Source of the DNA: Alphaproteobacteria bacterium UBA6149
Lineage (GTDB): Bacteria; Pseudomonadota; Alphaproteobacteria; Rickettsiales; UBA998
Length of the DNA stretch: 24,815 nt
Direction of reading: 5' to 3'
Assembly: GCA_002423155.1 (NCBI GenBank)
Contig: DIUV01000028.1
Span: 11,520-36,334 of the forward strand
Shown here piece after piece: positions 1-8,570 of the stretch (positions within the stretch are counted from its first letter, which is position 1; each line of letters starts with the position of its first letter). The notes below the pieces were generated by a model. It did no database searches. It worked only from the letters and a program-made list of their open reading frames with translations, and was not told the DNA's origin. A program made the translations under genes and the position numbers.

Positions 1-78
1 TGTTTACACAAATACATCATAAACTGGCAGTATTGTTGGTGTAAATATAACAGCAGCTTATTTTCCTTGGACAGTAGT

Positions 79-213
79 GGCCGCCGGGCGGGATCCATGC
101 CTATCAAGTAGCGTACAAGTCAATGGTTTGGCATGGATGCGCTCTACATGCTGCATGACGATGGAGAGCTTTATTACAAAAAAACAAAATTAACGATTAG
201 TGAAATTGCCCTG
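79..213 (-). repeat. Degenerate copy of MITE-like palindromic element
   Basis: This stretch matches the reverse complement of the element at 17312-17501. Shared blocks are ATCCATGCCTATCAA near 91-105, ATGGTTTGGCATGGAT near 122-137, ATGACGATGGAGAG at 155-168, and a terminal block AAAATTAACGATTAGTGA near 185-202. The copy is diverged: the first hairpin has lost three bases in its loop, and nothing before about position 79 aligns with the full element. An open frame runs out of the repeat into the downstream protease gene, so any start codon placed in the repeat is an artefact. Bases 1-78 hold nothing I recognise. Confidence 0.8.
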
Positions 214-227
214 TTGAAAATGAACTA

Positions 228-255
228 TTGGCGTTGTCAAAAACATCGCTATAAT
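228..255 (+). promoter_or_regulatory. Candidate promoter for the M48 protease gene
   Basis: TTGGCG at 228-233 and a perfect TATAAT at 250-255 are separated by 16 bases, directly downstream of the repeat edge. Transcription would start about seven bases after the -10 box, which is close to the ATG at 262. No Shine-Dalgarno sequence precedes that ATG. The arrangement is seen in the sequence; promoter activity is inferred. Confidence 0.45.
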
Positions 256-261
256 CACCTC

Positions 262-1602
262 ATGAAAAAAATCCTCGCATTATTATTATATTTATCCCTC
301 ACCACTCAAACCCACGCGGCGGGTTTCATTCGGGATGCGGAGATAGAAGGGGATGTTCGTAAATTAGCTGCGCCGATATTTCGCTCCGCTGGGTTAGATC
401 CTGCGGGGGTGCGGATATTTATCGTTCAGGATGATAGTATAAATGCTTTTGTGGCAGGTGGGCAGAATATATTTTTGCATATTGGGTTGTTACTTGCTTG
501 CGAAACTCCGGAGATGTTACTCGGCGTGATAGCGCATGAAACGGGGCATATTGCCGGGGGGCATATTGCGCGAGGGGCGGAGGCGATTTCGCGAGCGCAA
601 ATTGGGACGGTGATAAGTTATGTTCTGGGCGCAGTGGCGTTTGCGCATGGGGCTGGCAATGTGGGAATGGCGGTTTTGTCGGGTGGGTCTAGCACCGTGG
701 AGCGTTCCATGTTGTCTTTTTCACGCACTAATGAGGATTCGGCAGACCAGGCCGCTTTACGTTTTTTGAACCAAAATCATATTTCTGCGGATGGGATGTT
801 GGCAATGTTTGAAAAATTGCGTCGGGAAGAAAAACGCCATTTTGATAAGATTGACCCCTATATATTAACTCACCCTCTAGGACCCGAGCGGATTGCGAAT
901 ATTCGTGATGCAGTTAAAAATTCGCCTTACGGAAAAAATAAATTACCAGCCCAAGAGCAAGAGCGGCATAAGCGCATGTTGGCAAAATTAATTGGCTTTT
1001 TGCAGCCCTTAAATGCGGTTTTATTACAATATCCTAGTAGTGACAATTCCCCAGCGGCGCATTATGCGCGTGCGGTGGCTTGGTATCGTTCATCAGATTT
1101 AACTCGTTCTTTGAGTGAGTTAGACGGGCTGATAAAAGCAGCTCCCAAAGATGCTTATTTTTATGAGCTAAAAGGGCAAATTCTTTTTGAGAATGCGCGT
1201 ATAAATGAGTCGGTAAAAGCTTATGAACAAGCAATTAAATTAGCCCCGAACGAACCATTGATACGCACAGGTTATGCGCAAAGTTTGTTGGCAAATAATC
1301 AACCAATGATGGCGGCTAAAGAATTAGAACGTGCGAGCAAGGAAGATAATAGTTATAATCTTATCTGGCGCCTATTGGCGGAATCTTACGGAAAAATAGG
1401 ACAAAATGGTATGGCGCAAATGGCATTGGCAGAGATGAGCATGTTAGAAAATGATGCTAAACTGGCTAATCAACATGCTGAAATAGCATTAAAAACCTTG
1501 CCCAAAAATAGTCCGCATTGGTATCGAGTTTCTGACATACAAGCACAGGCAAAAAGAATGATGGCTGAAAAAAACTCTGGTATAGATGATAAAAATCGCT
1601 AA
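262..1602 (+). CDS. BepA-like periplasmic M48 metalloprotease with TPR repeats
   Basis: The 446-residue product looks like a zinc metallopeptidase of family M48 of the BepA/YfgC type, which degrades or helps assemble outer-membrane beta-barrel proteins in the periplasm. Residues 1-20 form a signal peptide (MKK, leucine-rich core, THAA). The zinc motif HETGH is at about 92-96, and the likely third ligand is the Glu in NEDSADQAA near 158. The C-terminal half (about 270-430) carries TPR-like helices (for example a segment around SVKAYEQAIKLAPNEP). ATG 262 is chosen because an upstream ATG at 133 would add 43 residues translated from a repeat and bury the signal peptide. Neighbouring DsbA- and OmpA-like genes fit an envelope role. 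The exact paralogue (BepA versus another TPR-M48) is uncertain. Confidence 0.88.
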   Translation: MKKILALLLYLSLTTQTHAAGFIRDAEIEGDVRKLAAPIFRSAGLDPAGVRIFIVQDDSINAFVAGGQNIFLHIGLLLACETPEMLLGVIAHETGHIAGGHIARGAEAISRAQIGTVISYVLGAVAFAHGAGNVGMAVLSGGSSTVERSMLSFSRTNEDSADQAALRFLNQNHISADGMLAMFEKLRREEKRHFDKIDPYILTHPLGPERIANIRDAVKNSPYGKNKLPAQEQERHKRMLAKLIGFLQPLNAVLLQYPSSDNSPAAHYARAVAWYRSSDLTRSLSELDGLIKAAPKDAYFYELKGQILFENARINESVKAYEQAIKLAPNEPLIRTGYAQSLLANNQPMMAAKELERASKEDNSYNLIWRLLAESYGKIGQNGMAQMALAEMSMLENDAKLANQHAEIALKTLPKNSPHWYRVSDIQAQAKRMMAEKNSGIDDKNR

Positions 1603-1630
1603 TCTGCTTTTTTTATTTATGAGGGGTTTT

Positions 1631-2470
1631 ATGCGTTTAATATCTGCATTGTTATTTAGCTTGGTTTTTGCAACCGTTTCACATGCCGAACCTGCAAAAC
1701 CTGATGCTGTAAAATCAAAAGCTTCAGAGGCGACAAAAGCACCAGCAAAAGAGGAAGTTTCCACGCCTGCTGCGGTTGTGGCACCCCCTCCAGCAGCACC
1801 TGCTTTGACTAAAGAAAATGTTGAAACCATTGTGCGCGATTATATTAAAGCGCATCCTGAATTAATTGTTGAAAGTGTAACTAATTTTCAACAACAGCAA
1901 CAATCAAAAGAAATAGAAAATGCCAGAACTAGCGCCAAAGAGCAAATAGCTGCTTTAAATAATGACAAAAACTCCCCCAGCATCGGCGCAAAAGATGCCG
2001 ATGTAACTGTGGTAGAGTTTTTTGATTATCATTGTGGATATTGCAAGATGCAATTTGCTGTTTTGAAGGAACTATTAGCAGAAGATAAAAAACTTCGGGT
2101 GGTTTTTAAAGAATTCCCAATTTTTGGTGACAAATCAACTGAACTTTCACAAATAGCTTTGGGAATTCACCGCATTTCTCCTGATAAATATCTAGCTTTC
2201 CACCAAAAAATGATGGAAGCCGAAAATGCAGATGCTACATTAGCTTGGCAAGTGGTTAAGGAGCTGGGCATTAGCGAAGTTTCTTTGAAAAAGGAAATTT
2301 CTTCTAAAGAAGTTGAGGATATGCTAGCGAAAAATCATGAATTAGCACAAAAAATGGGCATTCGAGGCACTCCTGCCTTATTCATCAATGGCGAGCCATA
2401 TCTTAGTGCCGCCAAGAAAGAAAAATTGCAGGAACTAATTGCGGATGCTCGCAAAAATATAAAGAAATAA
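1631..2470 (+). CDS. DsbA/Com1-family thiol:disulfide oxidoreductase
   Basis: The 279-residue protein has a signal peptide (residues 1-19, ending SHA) and an Ala/Pro/Lys-rich linker to about residue 58. A helical N-terminal segment with a glutamine run follows (about 60-105). The thioredoxin-fold domain has the active site CGYC at 135-138 after FFDYH, and the cis-proline loop RGTPALF near the C-terminus. It probably oxidises or isomerises disulfides in exported proteins. The N-terminal segment ahead of a DsbA domain is the Com1 arrangement known from Coxiella and alphaproteobacteria. ATG 1631 is preferred because GAGGGG at 1621-1626 precedes it; in-frame ATGs at 1586 and 1619 would extend into the protease gene or spoil the signal peptide. 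It lies 28 bases after the protease gene. Confidence 0.9.
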   Translation: MRLISALLFSLVFATVSHAEPAKPDAVKSKASEATKAPAKEEVSTPAAVVAPPPAAPALTKENVETIVRDYIKAHPELIVESVTNFQQQQQSKEIENARTSAKEQIAALNNDKNSPSIGAKDADVTVVEFFDYHCGYCKMQFAVLKELLAEDKKLRVVFKEFPIFGDKSTELSQIALGIHRISPDKYLAFHQKMMEAENADATLAWQVVKELGISEVSLKKEISSKEVEDMLAKNHELAQKMGIRGTPALFINGEPYLSAAKKEKLQELIADARKNIKK

Positions 2471-2499
2471 TAGTAATATAAATAAACTAGGAGATTATG

Positions 2500-3114
2500 A
2501 TGAAAATAAATAAAATAATTGGTTTGGCATTGTTAAGCATGAGTTTTGCTAATGCTGTTTATGCTGGGCAATCTGCACAAAAAACTGCTCGTGATGAGCG
2601 CGATAATATCGTAACTAACAGTTTTGGAAATTGCGTAGTAACTAAGTGGGACGCATCAGAAAATGCTTGTGCCCCTAAGGCTAAATTAGAGCCCATAACT
2701 GTGCCTATGACACAAGAACCTGTCGCTTCAATCGCAGATTTATCAGCTGAAGAAGCACGTACCGTGTATTTTGATTTTAATAAAAGCGATTTGAGCAGCG
2801 AAGCACAGAGTAAACTAACCAGCTTGGCGGATATTGTAAAACAATCCAAAGAAATAGTAAGCGCAGATGTGGTTGGTTACACGGATATGATTGGTGATGA
2901 TGCATATAATATTGCGCTTTCTACTAAACGTGCGGCAAGTGTGCAGGCTTATTTAGGCGGATTAATTAATATCCCCACTAATTTAGCGAATGTACGCGGC
3001 TTAGGTAAAGCTAATTCAGTTACTAAATGTGCGGATGAAAAAAATCGTGACAAAAAAATTGCCTGCATGGCGCAAGATCGTCGTGTAGTTGTTGAATTTA
3101 AATATAAAAAATAG
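2500..3114 (+). CDS. OmpA-like outer-membrane/peptidoglycan-binding protein
   Basis: The 204-residue product has a signal peptide (about 1-22, VYA-G) without a lipobox cysteine, so it is not a typical Pal lipoprotein. Two cysteines lie in NCVVTKWDASENACAP (about 43-58), a pattern seen in several small OmpA-like proteins. The C-terminal OmpA domain starts at about residue 85 (TVYFDFNKSDL), contains the helix motif NIALSTKRAASVQAYL, and ends RRVVVEFKYKK; this fold binds diaminopimelate in peptidoglycan. Of two adjacent ATGs (2497, 2500), the second lies six bases after AGGAG at 2489-2493 and is preferred. The gene probably belongs to an envelope operon with its upstream neighbours and the ABC ATPase six bases downstream. 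Confidence 0.88.
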   Translation: MKINKIIGLALLSMSFANAVYAGQSAQKTARDERDNIVTNSFGNCVVTKWDASENACAPKAKLEPITVPMTQEPVASIADLSAEEARTVYFDFNKSDLSSEAQSKLTSLADIVKQSKEIVSADVVGYTDMIGDDAYNIALSTKRAASVQAYLGGLINIPTNLANVRGLGKANSVTKCADEKNRDKKIACMAQDRRVVVEFKYKK

Positions 3115-3120
3115 GTTGTA

Positions 3121-4050
3121 ATGACTATTAATGCCATAGAAATTAATGCCTTACGCAAAACTTATCGTTCTTCTAAAGGGGATGTAAAAGAAGCTTTGCG
3201 TGGAGTGGATTTACAAGTACCCGAAGGCTCTATGTTTGGGCTTTTGGGTGCTAATGGTGCAGGTAAATCCACGTTAATTAATATTATGGCAGGTTTGGTA
3301 CTTAAAACTTCTGGAAGTGTAAAAATTTCTGGGTACGATATTGATACACAAATGCGCTCGGCACGTTGTGCGATTGGTATCGTACCGCAAGAACTAGTTT
3401 TGGACACTTTCTTTACTGTGCGTCAAGCCTTAGAAATTCATGCTGGTTATTACGGTATCGCCAAAAAATATCGCCGTACCGACGAAATAATCGCCGCTAT
3501 GGGATTAGAAGATAAAGCCGATATTCACGCGCGGCGGCTTTCTGGTGGGATGCGTCGTCGTTTGCTCATCGCCAAAGCCCTGGTACATAGCCCAAAAATA
3601 TTAGTGTTAGACGAACCAACCGCCGGGGTAGATGTAGAACTACGCACGCAACTTTGGGAATATGTCAAACAACTAAATAAGCAAGGAACTACGGTCTTGC
3701 TAACCACGCATTATTTAGAAGAAGCGGAAACTCTTTGTGACCGCATAGCTATTATAAATAATGGCGAATTAGTCGCTTGCGAGGATAAAAAAACCTTAAT
3801 GCAAGGGGTAGATAGTAAACAATTATTTATCCAAACCAAAAAGACGCTAGATAGTGTACCCGATATATTGGCGCAAGATGGATGGCGTTTAGATAATGAT
3901 GGTGGATTAGTAATTAGCTATCAACCCAGCAATATAAATATTGAGTTATTATTATCAAAATTACGTGCCAATGGAGTGGAAATACACGATATTCGCACGC
4001 AAGAAGCTAAGTTAGAAGATGTGTTTTTAAAATTTACTAAGGCTAGTTGA
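3121..4050 (+). CDS. ABC-2 type transporter ATP-binding protein
   Basis: This 309-residue protein is an ABC ATPase of the CcmA/DrrA/YadG type. It shows Walker A GANGAGKST (43-51), a signature LSGGMRRRL near 140, Walker B ILVLDEP near 160, and an H-loop in LLTTHYLEEAE. The last 80 residues form the extra C-terminal domain common in ABC-2 export ATPases. It would power export of an unknown substrate or of an envelope component. No ABC-2 permease follows; the next 266 bases are repeats. The gene begins six bases after the OmpA-like stop codon with only a weak ribosome site (AGG at the stop), suggesting co-transcription. Confidence 0.9.
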   Translation: MTINAIEINALRKTYRSSKGDVKEALRGVDLQVPEGSMFGLLGANGAGKSTLINIMAGLVLKTSGSVKISGYDIDTQMRSARCAIGIVPQELVLDTFFTVRQALEIHAGYYGIAKKYRRTDEIIAAMGLEDKADIHARRLSGGMRRRLLIAKALVHSPKILVLDEPTAGVDVELRTQLWEYVKQLNKQGTTVLLTTHYLEEAETLCDRIAIINNGELVACEDKKTLMQGVDSKQLFIQTKKTLDSVPDILAQDGWRLDNDGGLVISYQPSNINIELLLSKLRANGVEIHDIRTQEAKLEDVFLKFTKAS

Positions 4051-4091
4051 TTTCATACTACCCGACACTTTTTGTTTTTTTTTCGTGCTTT

Positions 4092-4190
4092 CCGTCGTCA
4101 TCCCCGCTCTTTAAGCGGGATCTCGGGACACAAAAAAGACCGAATTTGAGACCTAAGATCCCCGCGCAAGGCGGGGATGACGACGGAGAG
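4092..4190 (+). repeat. Class C palindromic repeat (CCCCGC/GCGGGG subtype)
   Basis: An inverted repeat has arms at about 4092-4121 (CCGTCGTCATCCCCGC...) and 4158-4186 (...GCGGGGATGACGACGG). Each arm can also fold on itself. The right side ends in ATGACGACGGAGAG (4177-4190), the reverse complement of the flank CTCTCCGTCGTCAT found next to the other class C repeats here. The rest of 4051-4316 holds only this element and the ATTT tract; a short open frame at 4047-4238 is repeat sequence and is not a gene. Confidence 0.88.
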
Positions 4191-4247
4191 TGTTGGTATT
4201 TAATAAACATTTTATGGCGCAAAAAAAGTGTTGTGTAGTGTGAGTTG

Positions 4248-4274
4248 ATTTATTTATTTATTTATTTATTTATT
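4248..4274 (+). repeat. Tetranucleotide tract (ATTT)6-ATT
   Basis: Six perfect ATTT units plus ATT lie 42 bases upstream of the start codon of the large membrane protein gene, where a -35 region or upstream promoter element could be. Such tracts change length by slipped-strand mispairing, which can tune expression. The tract is seen directly; a regulatory effect is inferred. Confidence 0.9.
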
Positions 4275-4316
4275 GAAGATTGATATTGCTACATTGTTTA
4301 AAAATAGGGGGATATT

Positions 4317-7300
4317 ATGTATCGTTGGGCAAGTTTTGTTTTATTGTTTATTTGTCTAATTTTAAACAGCACCCCAAGCCTTGCTAAGCCTTTTACTATG
4401 AACGAAATACCAAAGCCTTTGCAGGCATGGGTTCCGTTTTTATTATATGATATTGAGCATAATTCTTGTCCTTTTTATTACAATAATCCCGAAAATAAAA
4501 TTTGCATTTGGCCAACCAGTTTAAATTTACAACTGAGCACAACTGGGGGAGAGTTTTCCTATGCGGTAACAGTTTATGAACAGCCCGATCAGAAACCGCA
4601 GGCAATTACTTTACCCGGTGATGCAGATAGTTGGCCGCAGCAGGTTAAAATCAGTAAAGATAAGCAAAATATCCCAGCAATTGTAGTTAGTAATAATGAA
4701 TTACCAACTTTATTGTTAAGTGCTGGAAATTATCATATCAGCGGAGAGTTTTTGTGGGACGAATTGCCCATGGGGCTGGAAATACCAGAAAATATTGGGG
4801 TAGTTGAATTGGCGCTGAATGATAAACCTGTAGAAGCTCTTGATATAGAAGAAAATAAATTATGGTTACAGCGTGAACATGTGAATAATGTTGCCTCGCA
4901 GACAGATAAAGTAGATGTAAAAATTTTTCGTAAAGTTACAGATGATATTCCTTTATGGTTAGATACTAATTTACAATTACAAGTCTCGGGCAAACAACGT
5001 GAAGAGATTTTGGGTAAAATATTGCCTGAAGGATTTCAGGCAACCTCCATTAACTCCGATATTCCTGTTCGTTTAGAAAAAGATGGAACCTTGCGTGCGC
5101 AATTACGCGCTGGTACTTGGAATATTCGTATTGGTGCCCGTTATGCTGACCCGGTAGATAATAAATTGGTACTGGTAAATAAATTAAAAATGCCCAAAGC
5201 CGATAATAATGGCTATTTACCAAAGCAAGAAATTTGGACTTATGAGGCAAAAAATCAGTTGCGCTTAACCCAAATAGAGGGTGTACCCACTATTGATGCA
5301 TCGCAATTAGAACTTCCGCATGAATGGAAGAACTTGCCTGCTTATTTATTGCATGAAAATGATATTTTTAGCGTGAGTGAAAAAAAGCGCGGCATGGCAG
5401 AAGGAACGCCCGACCAATTAACTTTATTGCGCGAAATTTGGATGGATTTTAGCGGCAAGGGCTATAGTTTTAAAGACACTATCAATGGAAATATCCGCAG
5501 CTCATCACGGCTGGAAGTGGCAGATAAAGTTCAGCTAGGAGATGTGAGCATTAACGGCAAAAGCCAATATGTCACCACCACAGGAAAAGACAAATCCGCA
5601 GGAATAGAAGTGCGCGAAGGAGAAATTAATCTCGTAGCTGGTAGTCGCATAGATGCAGGTGATAAAAAATTCTTCGCTAGCGGTTGGAAACATAATTTTG
5701 ACAATGCCAGTGCGCGTCTATATCTACCACCGGGATGGAAATTGTTTCATTTTAGTGGTGTAGATAGTGCAAGCCCAAGTTGGGTAGGGCAATGGACTTT
5801 GCTGGATTTGTTTTTTGTACTGGTTTGCGCGGTATCTATTTATAAATTATTTGGCATCCGCGCAGGGGCAGTGGGGCTTTTATGTCTGGTTTTAGCGCAG
5901 CATGAATTACCATCATTTACGAGAATTATTCTGTTTATTCTATTCACCATTGCGATTTTGCGTTATTTACCTGCTGGAAAGTTTCGCAAAATAATCAGTT
6001 GGTTACAATGGATAAATATTGCTTGGGTTGCCTCTTTATTTCTAGTATTTTCCGTTGAGCATATTCGCAACGCGATTTATCCACAGTTGGCTTATTCTGG
6101 TATAGTTACACCCCAAACAATGGGTGGTATGGTTAACCAACCTATGAGTCCTGCACGCATCAACCAAACAAAAAAAGAACGTCGTTTAGCAGAAAATGAT
6201 GCTGGGGTTGTGTCTTCTGCTGCTCCTGCTATGTCGTCTGATTATGCTTCTTCTGCTTCTGGTGAGGGGCAAGAAAAATTGCTGGAAAAAACCGCACGCA
6301 TAATTGAAAATTATGAGAATTATGCGCCCGATACGCAAATACAAACAGGTTTTGGTAATGCTAGTTGGACAGATAATGCAATTTTCCTACAATGGAATGG
6401 TGAGTTAAACGCATCAACCAGTTTATCTTTATGGTTACTTTCTGCAAAACAAAATTTATTGCTAGCATTTTTACGGGTAGGATTAATGGCGTGGTTATTA
6501 TTGTTATTACTGGGTATCAAAGTTCCTTCGGTGAAGAATCTATCTAAATTTTCTTATACAATATTAATTGTTGCCGCTACTCAATTTATGTTTATAGATA
6601 ATGCAGAAGCAAGCCAGAAAATTGATAATTTGCCGCAAATATCCCCTGCAAATACAGTTGGTTCGACGGAGCCAGTAACCACCTCCATATTATTTCCGCC
6701 TGCGGATTTATTAAATGACTTAAAGCAAAAATTACAAAATTCAATTAACGAGCCCCCAACTTGTTTGCCCGAATGTGCTACTTTAGCGCGGATGCAGGTG
6801 AATATTGCTGATGATGTTCTAACCATCAACCAAGAAGTGCATGTGGCAGATAATGTTGCCTTGCCCTTACCAGGTAAAAACTCCTTTTGGCGCCCCAATA
6901 TTGTACTGGTAAATGGTGAGTTGCGTCCTTTATTAATGCAAGCCGAGAATGGCTATTTATATGTTAATTTGCATAAAGGTGTATATAACATAAAAATGTC
7001 GGGTAGTCTGCCTAGTGGAAGAGAAAACGCCGCCATTGCCTTGCCGTTATTATCGCACCATACCAGCATTTCCGCAGAAGGCTGGGACGTAGAAGGCGAT
7101 GGACGCAAAAGTAATTCGCTAAATTTTACCCGCAATACTAAGCAAATAATACGTGATGAAGAAGTTTTGAAAAAAACTGATATTACCCCGTTTTTCAAAG
7201 TAGAAAGACAAATAAACTTAGCGCAGCAATGGAAAGTAAACACAAAAATACAAAGACTAACTCCAGCAAGTGAGCCTGTTTCAGTTAATATACCTTTATT

Positions 7301-8570
7301 AACCGGGGAAACTATTACTAGTTCAGGTATTAGCGTAAAAAACAACGAAGCTTTTGTTAATTTTGGTATAGGAGTAAGCGAAGTAAATTGGCAATCTATT
7401 ATGTCGCCCATATCTGCCATTAATCTACAAGCTTCTAGTAATCCTAATTGGGCAGAAATTTGGCAAGTTAAAGCAAGCAATCTTTGGCATGTGGAATTCT
7501 CAGGTATTCCACGGATTTATGAGGCAAATAATCTATTGCAATGGCAGCCTTGGGCAGGTGAGAAAGTAAATTTACAAATTATTCGTCCGCAAGGTGTAGC
7601 TGGTGATACGAGAACCCTGGATTCTTCTAATTTAGAAGTAACTCTAGGACAGCGTAGTGCAGATATGAAGATTAGCCTGAATATTCGTAGCAGTATGGGC
7701 GGTCAACATGAAGTGACGCTACCAGAAGCTGCGGTCTTGTCACAAGTGCAGCGCAATTTGCCCAATGGGGGGGTGGAAATTTTACCCCTGCAATTAAAGC
7801 AAAATATTTTATCTTTACCGCTGATTCCCGGAGTAAATAATTTTGTTATTAGCTGGAAGCAAAATCAGGAATTGCCCCTAGCTTACAAAACTCCAATTAT
7901 AAAACACGGGGTTAATCGCTCAGTTAATGCGAACATAAATATAACCATGCCCAGCAATCGTTGGATATTATTTGTCAATGGCCCCCAAATGGGGCCCGCG
8001 GTGTTGTTTTGGAGTTGGATACCTATAATTCTCGGCGTGGCTTTTGCTCTGAGTAAATTCTCTATAACCCCTTTAAGATTCCGTCATTGGTTTTTGTTGT
8101 TGCTAGGTTTAAGCCAAACTGCTTTAGCAGCTAATGCCATGATTATTATGTGGTTATTAGCACTTGGTTGGCGCGGCAAAAGTGAATATAAAGAATTAAA
8201 AGAATGGAAATTTAACCTACTCCAAGCAGGCTTAATTTTCCTTTCTTTGATTGTTTTTAGTTTATTTTTAGAAAGTATCCGCACAGGATTACTCGGCACG
8301 CCCGATATGCGCATTATGGGCGGTGGTTCTTACGGAAACCAACTCCGTTGGTACGCAGATATTACCAGTGATATTATGCCCCAACCATTTATATTATCCA
8401 TTTCTATCTGGGGGTATCGTATATTAATGCTTTTATGGTCGCTCTGGTTGGCATTCTCGTTGGTAAAATGGTGTGGCTGGGGCTGGAAAAACTTCACCCT
8501 CGGGGATTATTGGCGTTCTACGCCTAAACCCGCAAAAATAATTCCAACAGAAAATAATGGTGAGTCATGA
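4317..8570 (+). CDS. Large uncharacterised multi-domain membrane protein (1417 aa)
   Basis: I do not know a function. The N-terminus is a signal peptide (about 1-23, SLA-K) followed by PLQAWVPFLLYDIEHNSCPF. Residues about 24-485 look like an exported beta-rich region. A membrane cluster follows at about 490-590 with four helices, then a short low-complexity region (PMSPAR to SSASGEGQ). Two more helices lie at about 711-731 and 745-762. A second exported region runs to about 1225, and final helices lie near 1227-1246, 1255-1285, 1300-1321 and 1358-1390. The closing segment (GLLGTPDMRIMGGGS, LRWYADI) resembles what I remember of a conserved but unnamed proteobacterial family. AGGGGG at 4306-4311 gives a strong ribosome site. 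The stop overlaps the ruvA start (ATGA), implying translational coupling. Confidence 0.85.
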   Translation: MYRWASFVLLFICLILNSTPSLAKPFTMNEIPKPLQAWVPFLLYDIEHNSCPFYYNNPENKICIWPTSLNLQLSTTGGEFSYAVTVYEQPDQKPQAITLPGDADSWPQQVKISKDKQNIPAIVVSNNELPTLLLSAGNYHISGEFLWDELPMGLEIPENIGVVELALNDKPVEALDIEENKLWLQREHVNNVASQTDKVDVKIFRKVTDDIPLWLDTNLQLQVSGKQREEILGKILPEGFQATSINSDIPVRLEKDGTLRAQLRAGTWNIRIGARYADPVDNKLVLVNKLKMPKADNNGYLPKQEIWTYEAKNQLRLTQIEGVPTIDASQLELPHEWKNLPAYLLHENDIFSVSEKKRGMAEGTPDQLTLLREIWMDFSGKGYSFKDTINGNIRSSSRLEVADKVQLGDVSINGKSQYVTTTGKDKSAGIEVREGEINLVAGSRIDAGDKKFFASGWKHNFDNASARLYLPPGWKLFHFSGVDSASPSWVGQWTLLDLFFVLVCAVSIYKLFGIRAGAVGLLCLVLAQHELPSFTRIILFILFTIAILRYLPAGKFRKIISWLQWINIAWVASLFLVFSVEHIRNAIYPQLAYSGIVTPQTMGGMVNQPMSPARINQTKKERRLAENDAGVVSSAAPAMSSDYASSASGEGQEKLLEKTARIIENYENYAPDTQIQTGFGNASWTDNAIFLQWNGELNASTSLSLWLLSAKQNLLLAFLRVGLMAWLLLLLLGIKVPSVKNLSKFSYTILIVAATQFMFIDNAEASQKIDNLPQISPANTVGSTEPVTTSILFPPADLLNDLKQKLQNSINEPPTCLPECATLARMQVNIADDVLTINQEVHVADNVALPLPGKNSFWRPNIVLVNGELRPLLMQAENGYLYVNLHKGVYNIKMSGSLPSGRENAAIALPLLSHHTSISAEGWDVEGDGRKSNSLNFTRNTKQIIRDEEVLKKTDITPFFKVERQINLAQQWKVNTKIQRLTPASEPVSVNIPLLTGETITSSGISVKNNEAFVNFGIGVSEVNWQSIMSPISAINLQASSNPNWAEIWQVKASNLWHVEFSGIPRIYEANNLLQWQPWAGEKVNLQIIRPQGVAGDTRTLDSSNLEVTLGQRSADMKISLNIRSSMGGQHEVTLPEAAVLSQVQRNLPNGGVEILPLQLKQNILSLPLIPGVNNFVISWKQNQELPLAYKTPIIKHGVNRSVNANINITMPSNRWILFVNGPQMGPAVLFWSWIPIILGVAFALSKFSITPLRFRHWFLLLLGLSQTALAANAMIIMWLLALGWRGKSEYKELKEWKFNLLQAGLIFLSLIVFSLFLESIRTGLLGTPDMRIMGGGSYGNQLRWYADITSDIMPQPFILSISIWGYRILMLLWSLWLAFSLVKWCGWGWKNFTLGDYWRSTPKPAKIIPTENNGES

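Noticed and set aside
133..261. N-terminal extension of the M48 protease from an ATG at 133
   Set aside because: The extra 43 residues are translated from a MITE-like repeat, and they would place the clear signal peptide (MKKILALLLYLSL) in the interior.
2500..3114. OmpA-like protein as the missing Pal of the Tol system
   Set aside because: The signal peptide has no lipobox cysteine and the gene is about 8 kb from tolQRA, so it is kept as a general OmpA-like protein.
4047..4238. 63-residue open frame after the ABC ATPase
   Set aside because: It is read through the class C palindrome, has no ribosome site and no protein-like features, and is not the missing permease.
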